Shown here piece by piece: positions 47,340 to 57,663 of a stretch of DNA of 64,000 nt. Numbering within the stretch: the first letter of the stretch is position 1; the number at the start of each line of letters is the position of its first letter. Origin of the DNA: Moringa oleifera (lineage: Eukaryota > Streptophyta > Magnoliopsida > Brassicales > Moringaceae); contig JAJFZO010000782.1 in assembly GCA_021397835.1 (NCBI GenBank), positions 124,001-188,000 of the forward strand, read 5' to 3'. A program made the position numbers and the translations under genes. The notes under the pieces are model-generated. The model was not told the DNA's origin. It saw nothing but the letters and a program-made list of their open reading frames with translations, and ran no database searches.

Positions 47340-48486
47340 CGCTGCACAACGAGTCCACCTAAGCAATCCTAAGCGTCGAGATCAAACCCCACGTCTGCCG
47401 CCTCGAGGGCCTGCGATGAAGCACTCCGCATGCTCGAAATCCCCCAACAATTTGGCCCTCACGTAGCTTGCATCACAATTAGCTTCACCCCCCTCACCAT
47501 CAAGCTTGTCTAGCCACACCCCAGCTCATTAACGCACGATTATTCTCGCTTCATTGCCCACGTTTTTCCACCGATAAGGCCTTGGCAGCAGGGGTGCCCA
47601 GGCTAGCCGTGTGGCTCGCTCGTTGCTAATGGCTGACGATCGTGTCTTCTATCGCGCTGCGCAACGAGTCCGCCTAGGCAAGCCTGAGCGTCCAGATCCA
47701 ACCCTGCGTCTGCTACGTCAAGGACCTGCGAAGTAGCACTCCACATTCTCGAAATCCCCCTGACGATTTGCCCCGCGCGTAGCATGCATCATCATTCGCT
47801 TCGTCGCCCACACCATCGAGCTTGTCTAGCGACATCCCAGCCCATAATGCCACGATTATTCTCGCTTCGTTGCGCACATTTTTTCCCACTTATGAGGCCT
47901 TGGCAGTAGGGGTGCCCAGGCTGGCCGTGTGGCTCGCTCGTTGCTAACGGACAACGATTGTGTCATTGATCACACTGCACAACGAGTCCACCGAGGTAAG
48001 CCTGAGTGTCGAGATCCAACCCCACGTCTGCCGCCTCAAGAGCCTGCGAAGAAGCACTCTGCATTCTCGAAATCCCCCCAACGATTTGGCCCTTGCGTAG
48101 CATGCATCATCGTGAGCTTCGTCGCCCACACCATCGAGCTTGTCTAGCCATATCCCAGCTCATTATCCCACGATTATTCTCGATTCGTTGCCCACATTTT
48201 TCCCACCGATGAGGCCTTTGTAGTTTGGGTGCCCAGGATGGCCGTGTGGCTCGCTCATTGCTAACGGCCGGCAATCGTGTCATCGATCGCGCTGCGCAAT
48301 GAGTCTCCCTAGGCAAGCATGAGCGTCGAGATCGAACCTCACGTGTGCCACCTCGAGGGCCTGTGACGAAGCACTTCGCATGCTCGAAATCCCCCCAACA
48401 ATTTGGCCCTCACGTAGCATGCATCATCGTTCGTTTCGCCGCCCACACCATCGAGCTTGTCTAGCCACATCCCAGCCCGTTATCCG

Positions 48487-49559
48487 ACGATTATTCTCGC
48501 TTCGTTGCCCACGTTTTTTCCCACTGATGAGGCCTTGGCAGTAGGGGTGCCCAGGCTGGCCGTGTGGCTCGCTCGTTGCTAATGGCTGATGATCATGTCC
48601 TCGATCGCGCTGCGCAACGAGTCTACCGAGGCAAGCCTGAGTGTCGAGATCCAACCCCACGTCTGCCGCCTCAAGGGCCTGCGAAGAAGCACTCCGCATT
48701 CTCGGAATCCCCCCAACGATTTGGCCCTCGCGTAGCATGCATCATCGTGAGCTTCGCCGCCCATACCATCGAGCTTGTCTAGCCATATCCAAGCTCATTA
48801 TCCCACGATTATTCTCGCTTCGTTGCTGACATTTTTCCCACCGATGAGCCCTTGGCAGTAGGGGTGCCCAGGCTGGCCGTGTGGCTCGTTCGTAGCTAAC
48901 GGACGACGATAGTGTCATCGATCACGCTGCACAACGGGTCCACCTAGGCAAGCCTGAGTGTCGAGATCAAACCCCACGTCTGCCGCCTCGAGGGCCCTAC
49001 GAAGAAGCACTCCGCATTCTCGAAATCCCCCCAACGATTTGGCCCTCGCGGAACATGCATCATTGTGAGCTTCGCCGCCCACACCATCGAGCTTTTCTAG
49101 CCATATCCCAGCTCATTATCCCATGATTATTCTCGCTTCGTTGCCCATGTTTTTCCCACCGATGAGGCCTTAGTAGTTGGGGTGCCCAGGCTGGCCGTGT
49201 GGCTCGCTCATTGCTAACGGTCGGCGATCGTGTCGTCGATCGTGCTGCTCAACGAGTCCACCTAGGCAAGCATGAGCGTCGAGATCCAACCTCACGTCTG
49301 CCACCTCGAGGGCATGTGACGAAGCACTCCGCATACTCGAAATCCCCCCAACTATTTGGCCCTCGCGTAGCATGCATCATCGTGAGCTTCGCCGCCCACA
49401 CCATCGAGCTTGTCTAGCCATATCCCCGCTCATTATCCCAAGATTATTCTCGCTTTGTTGCCGACATTTTTCCCACCGATGAGGCCTTGGGTGTAGGGGT
49501 ACCCAGGCTGGCCGTGTGGCTCGCTTGTTGCTAACGGACGACAATAGTGTGATCGATCA
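48487..49559 (+). repeat. Identical partner of 46,267-47,339
   Basis: This is the second copy of the identical stretch described at 46267. Upstream of it (48421-48486) the sequence reads CGTTCGTTTCGCC and CCACATCCCAGCCCGTTATC, unlike the corresponding bases of the previous unit. The left edge of identity is therefore abrupt, while the right edge decays gradually. Confidence 0.92.
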
Positions 49560-50667
49560 TGCTGCACAACGAGTCCACCTAGGCAAGCCTAAGCGTCGAG
49601 ATCAAACCCCACGTCTGCCGCCTCGAGGGCCTGCGATGAAGCACTCCGCATGCTCGAAATCCCCCAATAATTTGGCCCTCACGTAGCTTGCATCACAATT
49701 AGCTTCACCCCCCTCACCATCAAGCTTGTCTAGCCACACCCCAGCTCATTAACGCACGATTATTCTCGCTTCATTGCCCACGTTTTTCCACCGATAAGGC
49801 CTTGGCAGCAGGGGTGCCCAGGCTAGCCGTGTGGCTCGCTCGTTGCTAATGGTTGACGATCGTGTCTTCTATCGCGCTGCGCAACGAGTCCGCCTAGGCA
49901 AGCCTGAGCGTCGAGATCCAACCCTGCGTCTGCTACGTCAAGGACCTGCGAAGTAGCACTCCACATTCTCGAAATCCCCCCAAAGATTTGGCCCGCGCGT
50001 AGCATGCATCATCATTCGCTTCGCCGCCCACACCATCGAGCTTGTCTAGCCACATCCCAGCCCATAATGCCACGATTATTCTCGCTTCGTTGCGCACATT
50101 TTTTCCCACTTATGAGGCCTTGGCAGTAGGGGTGCCCAGGCTGGCCGTGTGGCTCGCTCGTTGCTAACGGGCAACGATTGTGTCATTGATCACACTGCAC
50201 AACGAGTCCACCGAGGTAAGCCTGAGTGTCGAGATCCAACCCCACGTCTGCCGCCTCAAGAGCCTGCGAAGAAGCACTCCGCATCCTCGAAATCCCCCCA
50301 ACTATTTGGCCCTCGCGTAGCATGCATCATCGTGAGCTTCGCTGCCCACACCATCGAGCTTGTCTAGCCATATCCCCGCTCATTATCCCACGATTATTCT
50401 CGCTTTGTTGCCGACATTTTTCCCACCGATGAGGCCTTGGGTGTAGGGGTGCCCAGGCTGGCCGTGTGGCTCGTTCGTTGCTAACGGACGACGATAGTGT
50501 CATCGATCACGCTGCACAACGAGTCCACCTAGGCAAGCCTGAGCGTCGAGATCAAACCCCACGTCTGCCGCCTCGAGGGCCCTACGAAGAAGCTCTCCGC
50601 ATTCTCGAAATCCCCCCAACGATTTGGCCCTCGCGTAGCATGCGTCATCATTCGCTTCGCCGCCCAC

Positions 50668-53189
50668 ACCATCGAGCTTGTCTAGCCACATCCCAGCTCA
50701 TAATGCCACTATTATTCTCGCTTCGTTACCCATGTTTTTCCAACCAATGAGGCCTTGGCAGTAGGGGTGCCGAGGCTGGCCGTGTGGCTCGCTCGTTTCT
50801 AACGGCCGACGATCGTGTCATTGAGTCTGCCTAGGCAAGCATGAGCCTCGAGATCCAACCCCACGTCTGCCGCCCCGTGGGCCTGCGACGAAGCACTCTG
50901 CATGCTCGAAATCTCCCTAACAATTTGGCCCTCGCGTAGCACGCATCATCGTTAGCTTCGCCGCCCATACCATCGAGCTTGTCTAGCCATATCCTAGCTC
51001 ATTATCCGACGATTATTCTCACTTCGTTGGCCACGTTTTTTCCCACTGATGAGGCCTTGGCAGTCGGGGTGCCCAGGCTGGCCGTGTGGCTCGCTCGTTG
51101 CAAACGGCCGATGATCATGTCTTCGATCGCGCTGCGCAACGAGTCCACCTAGGCAAGCCTAAGCGTCAAGATCCAACCCCGTGTCGCTACGTCAAGGGCC
51201 TGCGAAGTAGCACTCCGCATTCTCGAAATCCCCCCAACGATTTGGCCTTTGCGTAGCATGCATCATCGTGAGCTTCGTCGCCCACGCCATCGAGCTTGTC
51301 TACCTATATCCTAGCTTATTATCCCATGATTATTCTCACTTCGTTGCCCTCATTTTTTCCACCGATGAGGCCTTTGTAGTTGGGGTGCCCAGGCTGGCCG
51401 TGTGGCTCGCTCGTTGCTAACGGCCGGCGATCGTGTCGTCGATCGCGCTGCGCAACGAGTCCGCCTAGGCAAGCATGAGCATCGAGATCCAACCCCACGT
51501 CTACCACCTCGAGGGCCTATGACGAAGCACTCCGCATGCTCGAAATCCCCACAACAAGTTGGCCCTCATGTAGCATGCATCATCGTTAGCTTCGCCACCC
51601 ACACCATCGTGCTTGTCTAGCCACATCCCAGCTCATTATCCCATGATTATTCTCGCTTCGTTGCCCACGTTTTTTCCCACCGAAGAGGCCTTGGTAGTAA
51701 GGGTACCCAGGCTGGCCGTGTGGCTCGCTCGTTGCTAACGGATGACGATAGTGTCATCGATCACGCTGCATAACGAGTCCACCTAGGCAAACCTGAGCGT
51801 CGAGATCAAACCCCACGTCTTCCGCCTCGAGGGTCTGCGATGAAGCACGCCGCATGCTCGAAATCCTCCCAACAATTTGGGTCTCACGTAGCATGCATCA
51901 TTGTTAGCTTCGCCCCTCACACCATCAAGCCTGTCTAGCCACATCCCAGCACATTATCGCACGATTATTCTCGCTTCGTTGCCCACGTTTTTCCCACCGA
52001 TGAGGCCTTGGCAATAAGGGTGCCCAGGCAGGCCGTATGGCTCGCTCGGTTCTAACGGACGACGATCGTGTCTTCTATCGCGCTGCGCAATGAGTCCGCC
52101 TAGGCAAGCCTGAGCGTCGAGATCCAACCCCACGTCTGTCGCCTCAAGGGCCTGCGAAGAAGCACTCCGCATTCTCGAAATCCCCCCAACGATTTGGCCC
52201 TCGCGTAGCATGCATCATCGTGAGCTTCGCCGCCTACACCATCGAGCTTGTCGAGCCATATCCCAGCTCATTATCCCACGATTATTCTCGCTTCGTTGCC
52301 GACATTTTTCCCACCGATGAGGGCTTGGGAGTAGGGATGCCCAGGCTGGCCGTGTGGCTCGCTCGTTGCTAACGGACGACAATAGTGTGATCGATCACGC
52401 TGCACAACGAGTCCACCTAGGCAAGCCTGAGCGTCGAGATCAAACCCCACGTCTGCCGCCTCGAGGGCCTGCGATGAAGCACTCCGCATGGTCGAAATCC
52501 CCCAACAATTTGGCCCTCACGTAGCTTGCATCACAGTTAGCTTCGCCCCCTACACTATCAAGCTTGTCTAGCCACATCCCAGCTCATTATCGCACGATTA
52601 TTCTCACTTCGTTGCCCACATTTTTGCCACCGATGAGGCCTTGGCAGCAGGGGTGCCCAGGCTGGCCGTGTGGCTCGCTAGTTGCTAACGGTCGACGATC
52701 GTGTCTTCTATCGCACTGCGGAACGAGTCCGCCTAGGCAAGCCTGAGCGTCGAGATCCAACCCCGCGTCTGCTATGTCAAGGGCCTGCGAAGTAGCACTC
52801 CGCATTCCCGAAATCCCCCCAACGATTTGGCCCTCGCGTAGCATGCATCATCGTTCGCTTCGCTGCCCACACCATCGAGCTTGTCTAGCCACATCCCAGC
52901 TCATAATGCCACGATTATTCTCGCTTCGTTGTGCACGTTTTTTCCCACCTATGAGGCCTTGGCAGTAGGGGTGCCCAGGCTGGCCGTGGGGCTCGCTCGT
53001 TGCTAACGGATGACGATAGTGTCATCGATCACGCTGCACAACAAGTCCACGTAGGCAAGCCTGAGCGTCGAGATCAAACCCCACGTCTGCCGCCTCGAGG
53101 GCCCCACGAAGAAGCACTCCGCATTCTCGAAATCCCCCCAACGATTTGGCCCTCGCGTAGCATGCATCATCGTGAGCTTCGCCGCCCAC
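50668..53189 (+). repeat. Satellite block 15: monomers 161-168
   Basis: Monomers start at 50668, 50969, 51286, 51603, 51921, 52238, 52554 and 52871. The first is a 301-bp chimera: it begins like the CATAATGCC marker monomer and continues with CCAACCAATGAGG, GTGCCGAGG and GTTTCTAACGG of another class. From 51286 the block is the downstream partner of 39.2-41.2 kb. Confidence 0.92.
50819..50824 (+). other. 16-bp deletion scar in the dyad region
   Basis: The sequence reads GATCGTGTCATTGAGTCTGCC, where related copies (for example near 41292) have 16 more bases between TCAT and GAGTC. In the related copy the missing segment is bounded by the trinucleotide CGA on both sides. A later C-to-T change would give the TTGAG seen here. 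The deletion removes the right arm of the dyad and accounts for the 301-bp monomer. Confidence 0.72.
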
Positions 53190-56100
53190 ACCATCGAGCT
53201 TGTCTAGCCATATCCCAGCACATTATCCCACGATAATTCTCGCTTCGTTGCCCACGTTTTACCCAACAATGAGGCCTTGGCAGTAGGGGTGCCGAGGCTG
53301 GCCGTCTGGATCGCTCGTTTTTAACGGCCGACGATCGTGTCGTCGATCGCGCTGCATAATGAGTCCGCTTAGGCAAGCATGAGCGTCGAGATCCAACCCC
53401 ACGTCTGCCGCCCCGAGGGCCTACGACGAAGCATTTCGCATGCTCAAAATCCCCCCAACAATTTGACCCTCACGTAGCATGCATCATCGTGAGCTTCGCC
53501 GCCCATACCATCGAGCTTGTCTAGCCATATCCCAGCACATTATCCCATGATTATTCTCACTTCGTTGCCCACGTTTTTCCCACCAATGAGGCCTTGGCAG
53601 TAGGGGTGCCAAGGCTGGCCGTCTGGCTCGCTTATTTTTAATGGCCGACGATCGTGTCGTCGATCGCGCTGCATAATGAGTCCGCCTAGGCAAGCATGAG
53701 CGTCGAGATCCAACCCCACGTCTGCCCCCTCAAGGGCCTGCGAGGAAGCACTACGCATTCTCAAAATCCCCCCAACCATTTGGCTCTCGTGTAGCATGCA
53801 TCATCGTTAGCTTCGCCGCCCACACCATCGAGCTTGTCTAGCCAAATCCCAGCACATTATCCCACGATTATTCTCGCTTCGTTGCCAACATTTTTCCCAC
53901 CAATGAGGCCTTGTCAGTAGGGGTGCCGAAGCTGGCTGTGTGGCTCGCTCGTTTCTAACGGCCGACGATCGTGTCGTCGATCGCGCTGCGCAATGAGTCC
54001 GCCTAGGCAAGCATGAGCGTCGAGATCCAACCCCACGTGTGCCGCCCTGAGGGCCTACGACGAAGCACTTCGCATGCTCGAAATCCCCCCAACAATTTGG
54101 CCCTCACGTAGCATGCATCATCGTGAGCTTCGCCGCCCACACCATCGAGCTTGTCTAGCCATATCCCAGCACATTATCCCACGATAATTCTCGCTTCGTT
54201 GCCCACGTTTTACCCACCAATAAGGCCTTGGCAGTAGGGGTGCCGAGGCTGGCCGTCTGGCTCGCTCGTTTTTAACGGCCGACGATCGTGTCGTCGATCG
54301 CGCTACATAATGAGTCCGCCCAGGCAAGCATGAGCGTCGAGATCCAACCCCACGTCTGCCGCCCCGAGGGCCTACGAGGAAGCGCTCCGTATGCTCGAAA
54401 TCCCCCCAACAATTTGGCCCTCACGTAGCATGCATCATCGTGAGCTTTGCCGCCCACACCATCTAGATTGTCTAGCCATATCCCAGCACATTATCCCACG
54501 ATTATTCTCGCTTCGTTGCCCACGTTTTACCCACCAATGAGGCCTTGGCAGTAGGGGTGCCGAGGCTGGCCATCTGGCTCGCTCGTCTTTAACGGACGAC
54601 GATCGTGTCGTCGATCGCGCTGCGCAATGAGTCCGCCTAGGCAAGCATGAGTGTCGAGATCCAACCCCACGTCTGCCGCCCCGAGGGCCTACGACGAAGC
54701 ACTCCGCATGCTCGAAATCCCCCCAACAATTTGGCCCTCACGTAGCATGCATCATCGTGAGCTTCGCCGCCCACACCATCGAGCTTGTCTAGCCATATCC
54801 CAGCACATTATCCCACGATAATTCTCGCTTCGTTGCCCACGTTTTACCCACCAATGAGGCCTTGGCAGTAGGGGTGCCGAGGCTGGCCGTCTGGCTCGCT
54901 CGTTTTTAACGGCCGACGATCGTGTCGTCGATCGCGCTGCATAATGAGTCCGCTTAGGCAAGCATGAGTGTCGAGATCCAACCCCACGTCTGCCGCCTCA
55001 AGGGCCTGCGAGGAAGCACTACGCATTCTTGAAATTCCCCCAAACATTTGGTTCTCGTGTAGCATGCATCATCGTTAGCTTCGCCGCCCACACCATCGAG
55101 CTTGTCTAGCCAAATCCCAGCACATTATCCCACGATTATTCTCGTTTCGTTGCCAACATTTTTCCCACCAATGAGGCCTTGTCAGTAGGGGTGCCGAAGC
55201 TGGCTGTGTGGCTCGCTCGTTTCTAACGGCCGACGATCGTGTCGTCGATCGTGTTGCGCAATGAGTCCGCCTAGGCAAGCATGAGCGTTGAGATCCAACC
55301 CCACGTCTGCCACCCCGAGGGCCTACGACGAAGCACTTCGCATGCTCGAAATGCCCCCAACAATTTGGCCCTCACGTAGCATGCATCATCGTGAGCTTCG
55401 CCGCCCACACCGTCGAGCTTGTCTCGCCATATCCCAGCACATTATCCCACGATAATTCTCGCTTCGTTGCCCACGTTTTACCCACCAATGAGGCCTTGGC
55501 AGTAGGGGTGCCGAGGCTGGCCGTCTGGCTCGCTCGTTTTTAACGGCCGACGATCGTGTCGTCGATCGCGCTGCATAATGAGTCCGCCTAGGCAAGCATG
55601 AGCGTCGAGATCCAACCCCACGTCTGCCACCCCGAGGGCCTACGATGAAGCACTTCGCATGGTCGAAATCCCCCCAACAATTTGGCCCTCACGTAGCATG
55701 CATCATCCTTAGCTTCGCCGCCCACACCATCGAGCTTGTCTAGCCATATCCCAGCACATTATCCCACAATAATTCTCGCTTCGTTGCCCACGTTTTACCC
55801 ACCAATGAGGCCTTGGCAGTAGGGGTGCCGAGGCTGGCCGTCTGGCTCGCTTGTTTTTAACGGCCGACGATCGTGTCGTCGATCGCGCTGCATAATGAGT
55901 CCGCCTAGGCTAGCATGAGCGTCGAGATCCAACCCCACGTCTGCCGCCTCAAGGGCCTGCGAGGAAGCACTACGCATTCTCGAAATCCCCCCAACCATTT
56001 GGCTCTCGTGTAGCATGCATCATCGTTTGCTTCGCCGCCCACACCATCGAGCTTGTCTAGCCAAATCCCAGCACATTATCCCATGATTATTCTCGCTTCG

Positions 56101-56360
56101 TTGCCCATTGTTTTTCCCACCAATGAGGCCTTGGCAATAGGGGTGCCGAGGCTGGCCATGTGGCTCGCTCGTTTCTAACGGCTGACGATCGTGTCGTCGA
56201 TCGCGCTGCCCAATGAATCCGCCTAGGCAAGCATGAGCGTCGAGATCCAACCCCACGTCTGCCGCCCCGAGGGCCTACGAGGAAGCACTCCGCATTCTCG
56301 AAATCCCCCTAACAATTTGGCCCTCACGTAGCATGCATCATCGTGAGCTTCGCCGCCCAC
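53190..56360 (+). repeat. Satellite block 16: monomers 169-178
   Basis: Monomers start at 53190, 53507, 53824, 54141, 54458, 54775, 55092, 55409, 55726 and 56043. A distinctive form with CCCACGATAATTCTCGC and CACGTTTTACCCACC occurs at 53190, 54141, 54775, 55409 and 55726 (and again at 62380). The spellings GTTTTTAACGGCC and GCTGCATAATGAGTCCGC are frequent. Confidence 0.92.
53640..55720 (+). repeat. Tetrameric higher-order repeat, period 1,268 bp
   Basis: Monomers 53824 and 54141 pair with 55092 and 55409 at exactly 1268 bp, and the 3' half of 53507 pairs with that of 54775. Shared variants include GCGAGGAAGCACTACGCATT, CATTTGGCTCTCGTGTAGC or CATTTGGTTCTCGTGTAGC, GTTGCCAACATTTTTCCCA, CTTGTCAGTAGGGGTGCCGA and CCGAAGCTGGCTGTGTGG. 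Confidence 0.82.
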
Positions 56361-57663
56361 ACCATCGAGCTTGTCTAGCCATATCCCAACACATTATCAC
56401 ACGATTATTCTCGCTTCGTTGCCCACGTTTTTCCCACCAATGAGGCCTTGGCAGTAGGGGTGTCGAGGCTGGCCTTGTGGCTCGCTCGTTTCTAACGGCC
56501 GACGATCGTGTCGTCGATCGCGCTGCGCAATGAGTCTGCCTAGGCAAGCATGAGCGTCGAGATCCAACCCAACGTCGGCCTCCCCGAGGGCCTACGACGA
56601 AGCACTCCGCATGCTCGAAATCCCCCCAACAATTTGGCCCTCACGTAGCATGCATCATCGTGAGCTTCGACGCCCACACCATCGAGCTTGTCTAGCCATA
56701 TTCCAACACATTATCCCACGATTATTCTCGCTTCGTTGCCCACGTTTTTCCCACCAATGAGGCCTTGGCAGTAGGGGTGCCGAGGCTGGCCGCCTGGCTC
56801 GCTCGTTTTTAACGGCCGATGATCGTGTCGTCGATCGCGCTGCATAATGAGTCTGCCTAGGCAAGCATGAGCGTCGAGATCCAACCCCACGTCTGCCGCC
56901 TCAAGGGCCTGCGAGGAAGCACTACGCATGCTCGAAATCCTCCTAACGATTTGGCCCTCAGGTAGCATGCATCATCGTGAGCTTCGCAGCCCACACCATC
57001 GAGCTTGTCTTGCCAAATCCTGGCACATTATCCCAGGATTATTCTCGCTTCGTTTCCCACGTTTTTCCCACCAATGAGGCCTTGGCAGTAGGGGTGCCGA
57101 GGCTAGCCGTGTGGCTCACTCGTTTCTAACGGCCGACGATCATGTCGTCGATCGCGCTGCGCAATGAGTTCGCCTAGGCAAGTACGAGCGTCGAGATCCA
57201 ACCCCACGTCTGCCACCCCGAGGGCTTACGACGAAGCACTCCGCATGCTCGAAATCCCCCCAGCAATTTGGCCCTCACGTAGCATGCATCATCGTGAGCT
57301 TCGCCGCCCACACCATCGAGCTTGTCTCGCCATATCCCAGCACATTATCCCACGATTATTCCCGCTTCGTTGCCCACGTTTTTCGCACCAATGAGGCCTT
57401 GGCAGTAGGGGTGCCGAGGCTAGCCGTGTGGCTCACTCATTTCTAACGGCCGACGATCGTGTCGTCGATTGCGCTACACAATGAGTCCGCCTAGGCAAGC
57501 ATGAGCGTCGAGATCCAACCCCACGTCTGCCACCTCAAGGGCCTGCGAGGAAGCACAACGCATGCTCGAAATCCCCCCAACGATTTGGCCCTCAGGTAGC
57601 ATCCATCATCGTGAGCTTCACAGCCCACACCATCGAGCTTGTCTGGCCAAATCCTGGCACATT

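Larger units (their letters stand above)
44500..50280 (+). repeat. Heptameric higher-order repeat array, period 2,220-2,221 bp, about 2.6 copies
   Basis: Monomer starts 44642, 44959, 45275, 45591, 45910 recur at +2221 or +2220 (46863, 47180, 47496, 47812, 48130) and again at +2220 (49083, 49400, 49716, 50032, 50350). Markers in order are GCGGAACATGCATCAT, CCTTAGTAGTTGGGGTG, GGTGTAGGGGTACCC, CTTGCATCACAATTAGCTTC, CCCAGCCCATAATGCCACG and GGCCTTTGTAGTTTGGGTG. One copy has an extra T (GAGCCTTGCG near 45822), which changes the shift from 2221 to 2220. The left edge is a chimeric monomer near 44500. At about 50280 the sequence jumps to a different position of the unit. Confidence 0.92.
44324..50667 (+). 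repeat. Satellite block 14: monomers 141-160
   Basis: Monomers start at 44324, 44642, 44959, 45275, 45591, 45910, 46227, 46545, 46863, 47180, 47496, 47812, 48130, 48447, 48765, 49083, 49400, 49716, 50032 and 50350. Lengths follow a repeating pattern of about 318, 317, 316, 316, 318, 317, 318, which itself reveals the seven-monomer period. Confidence 0.92.
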
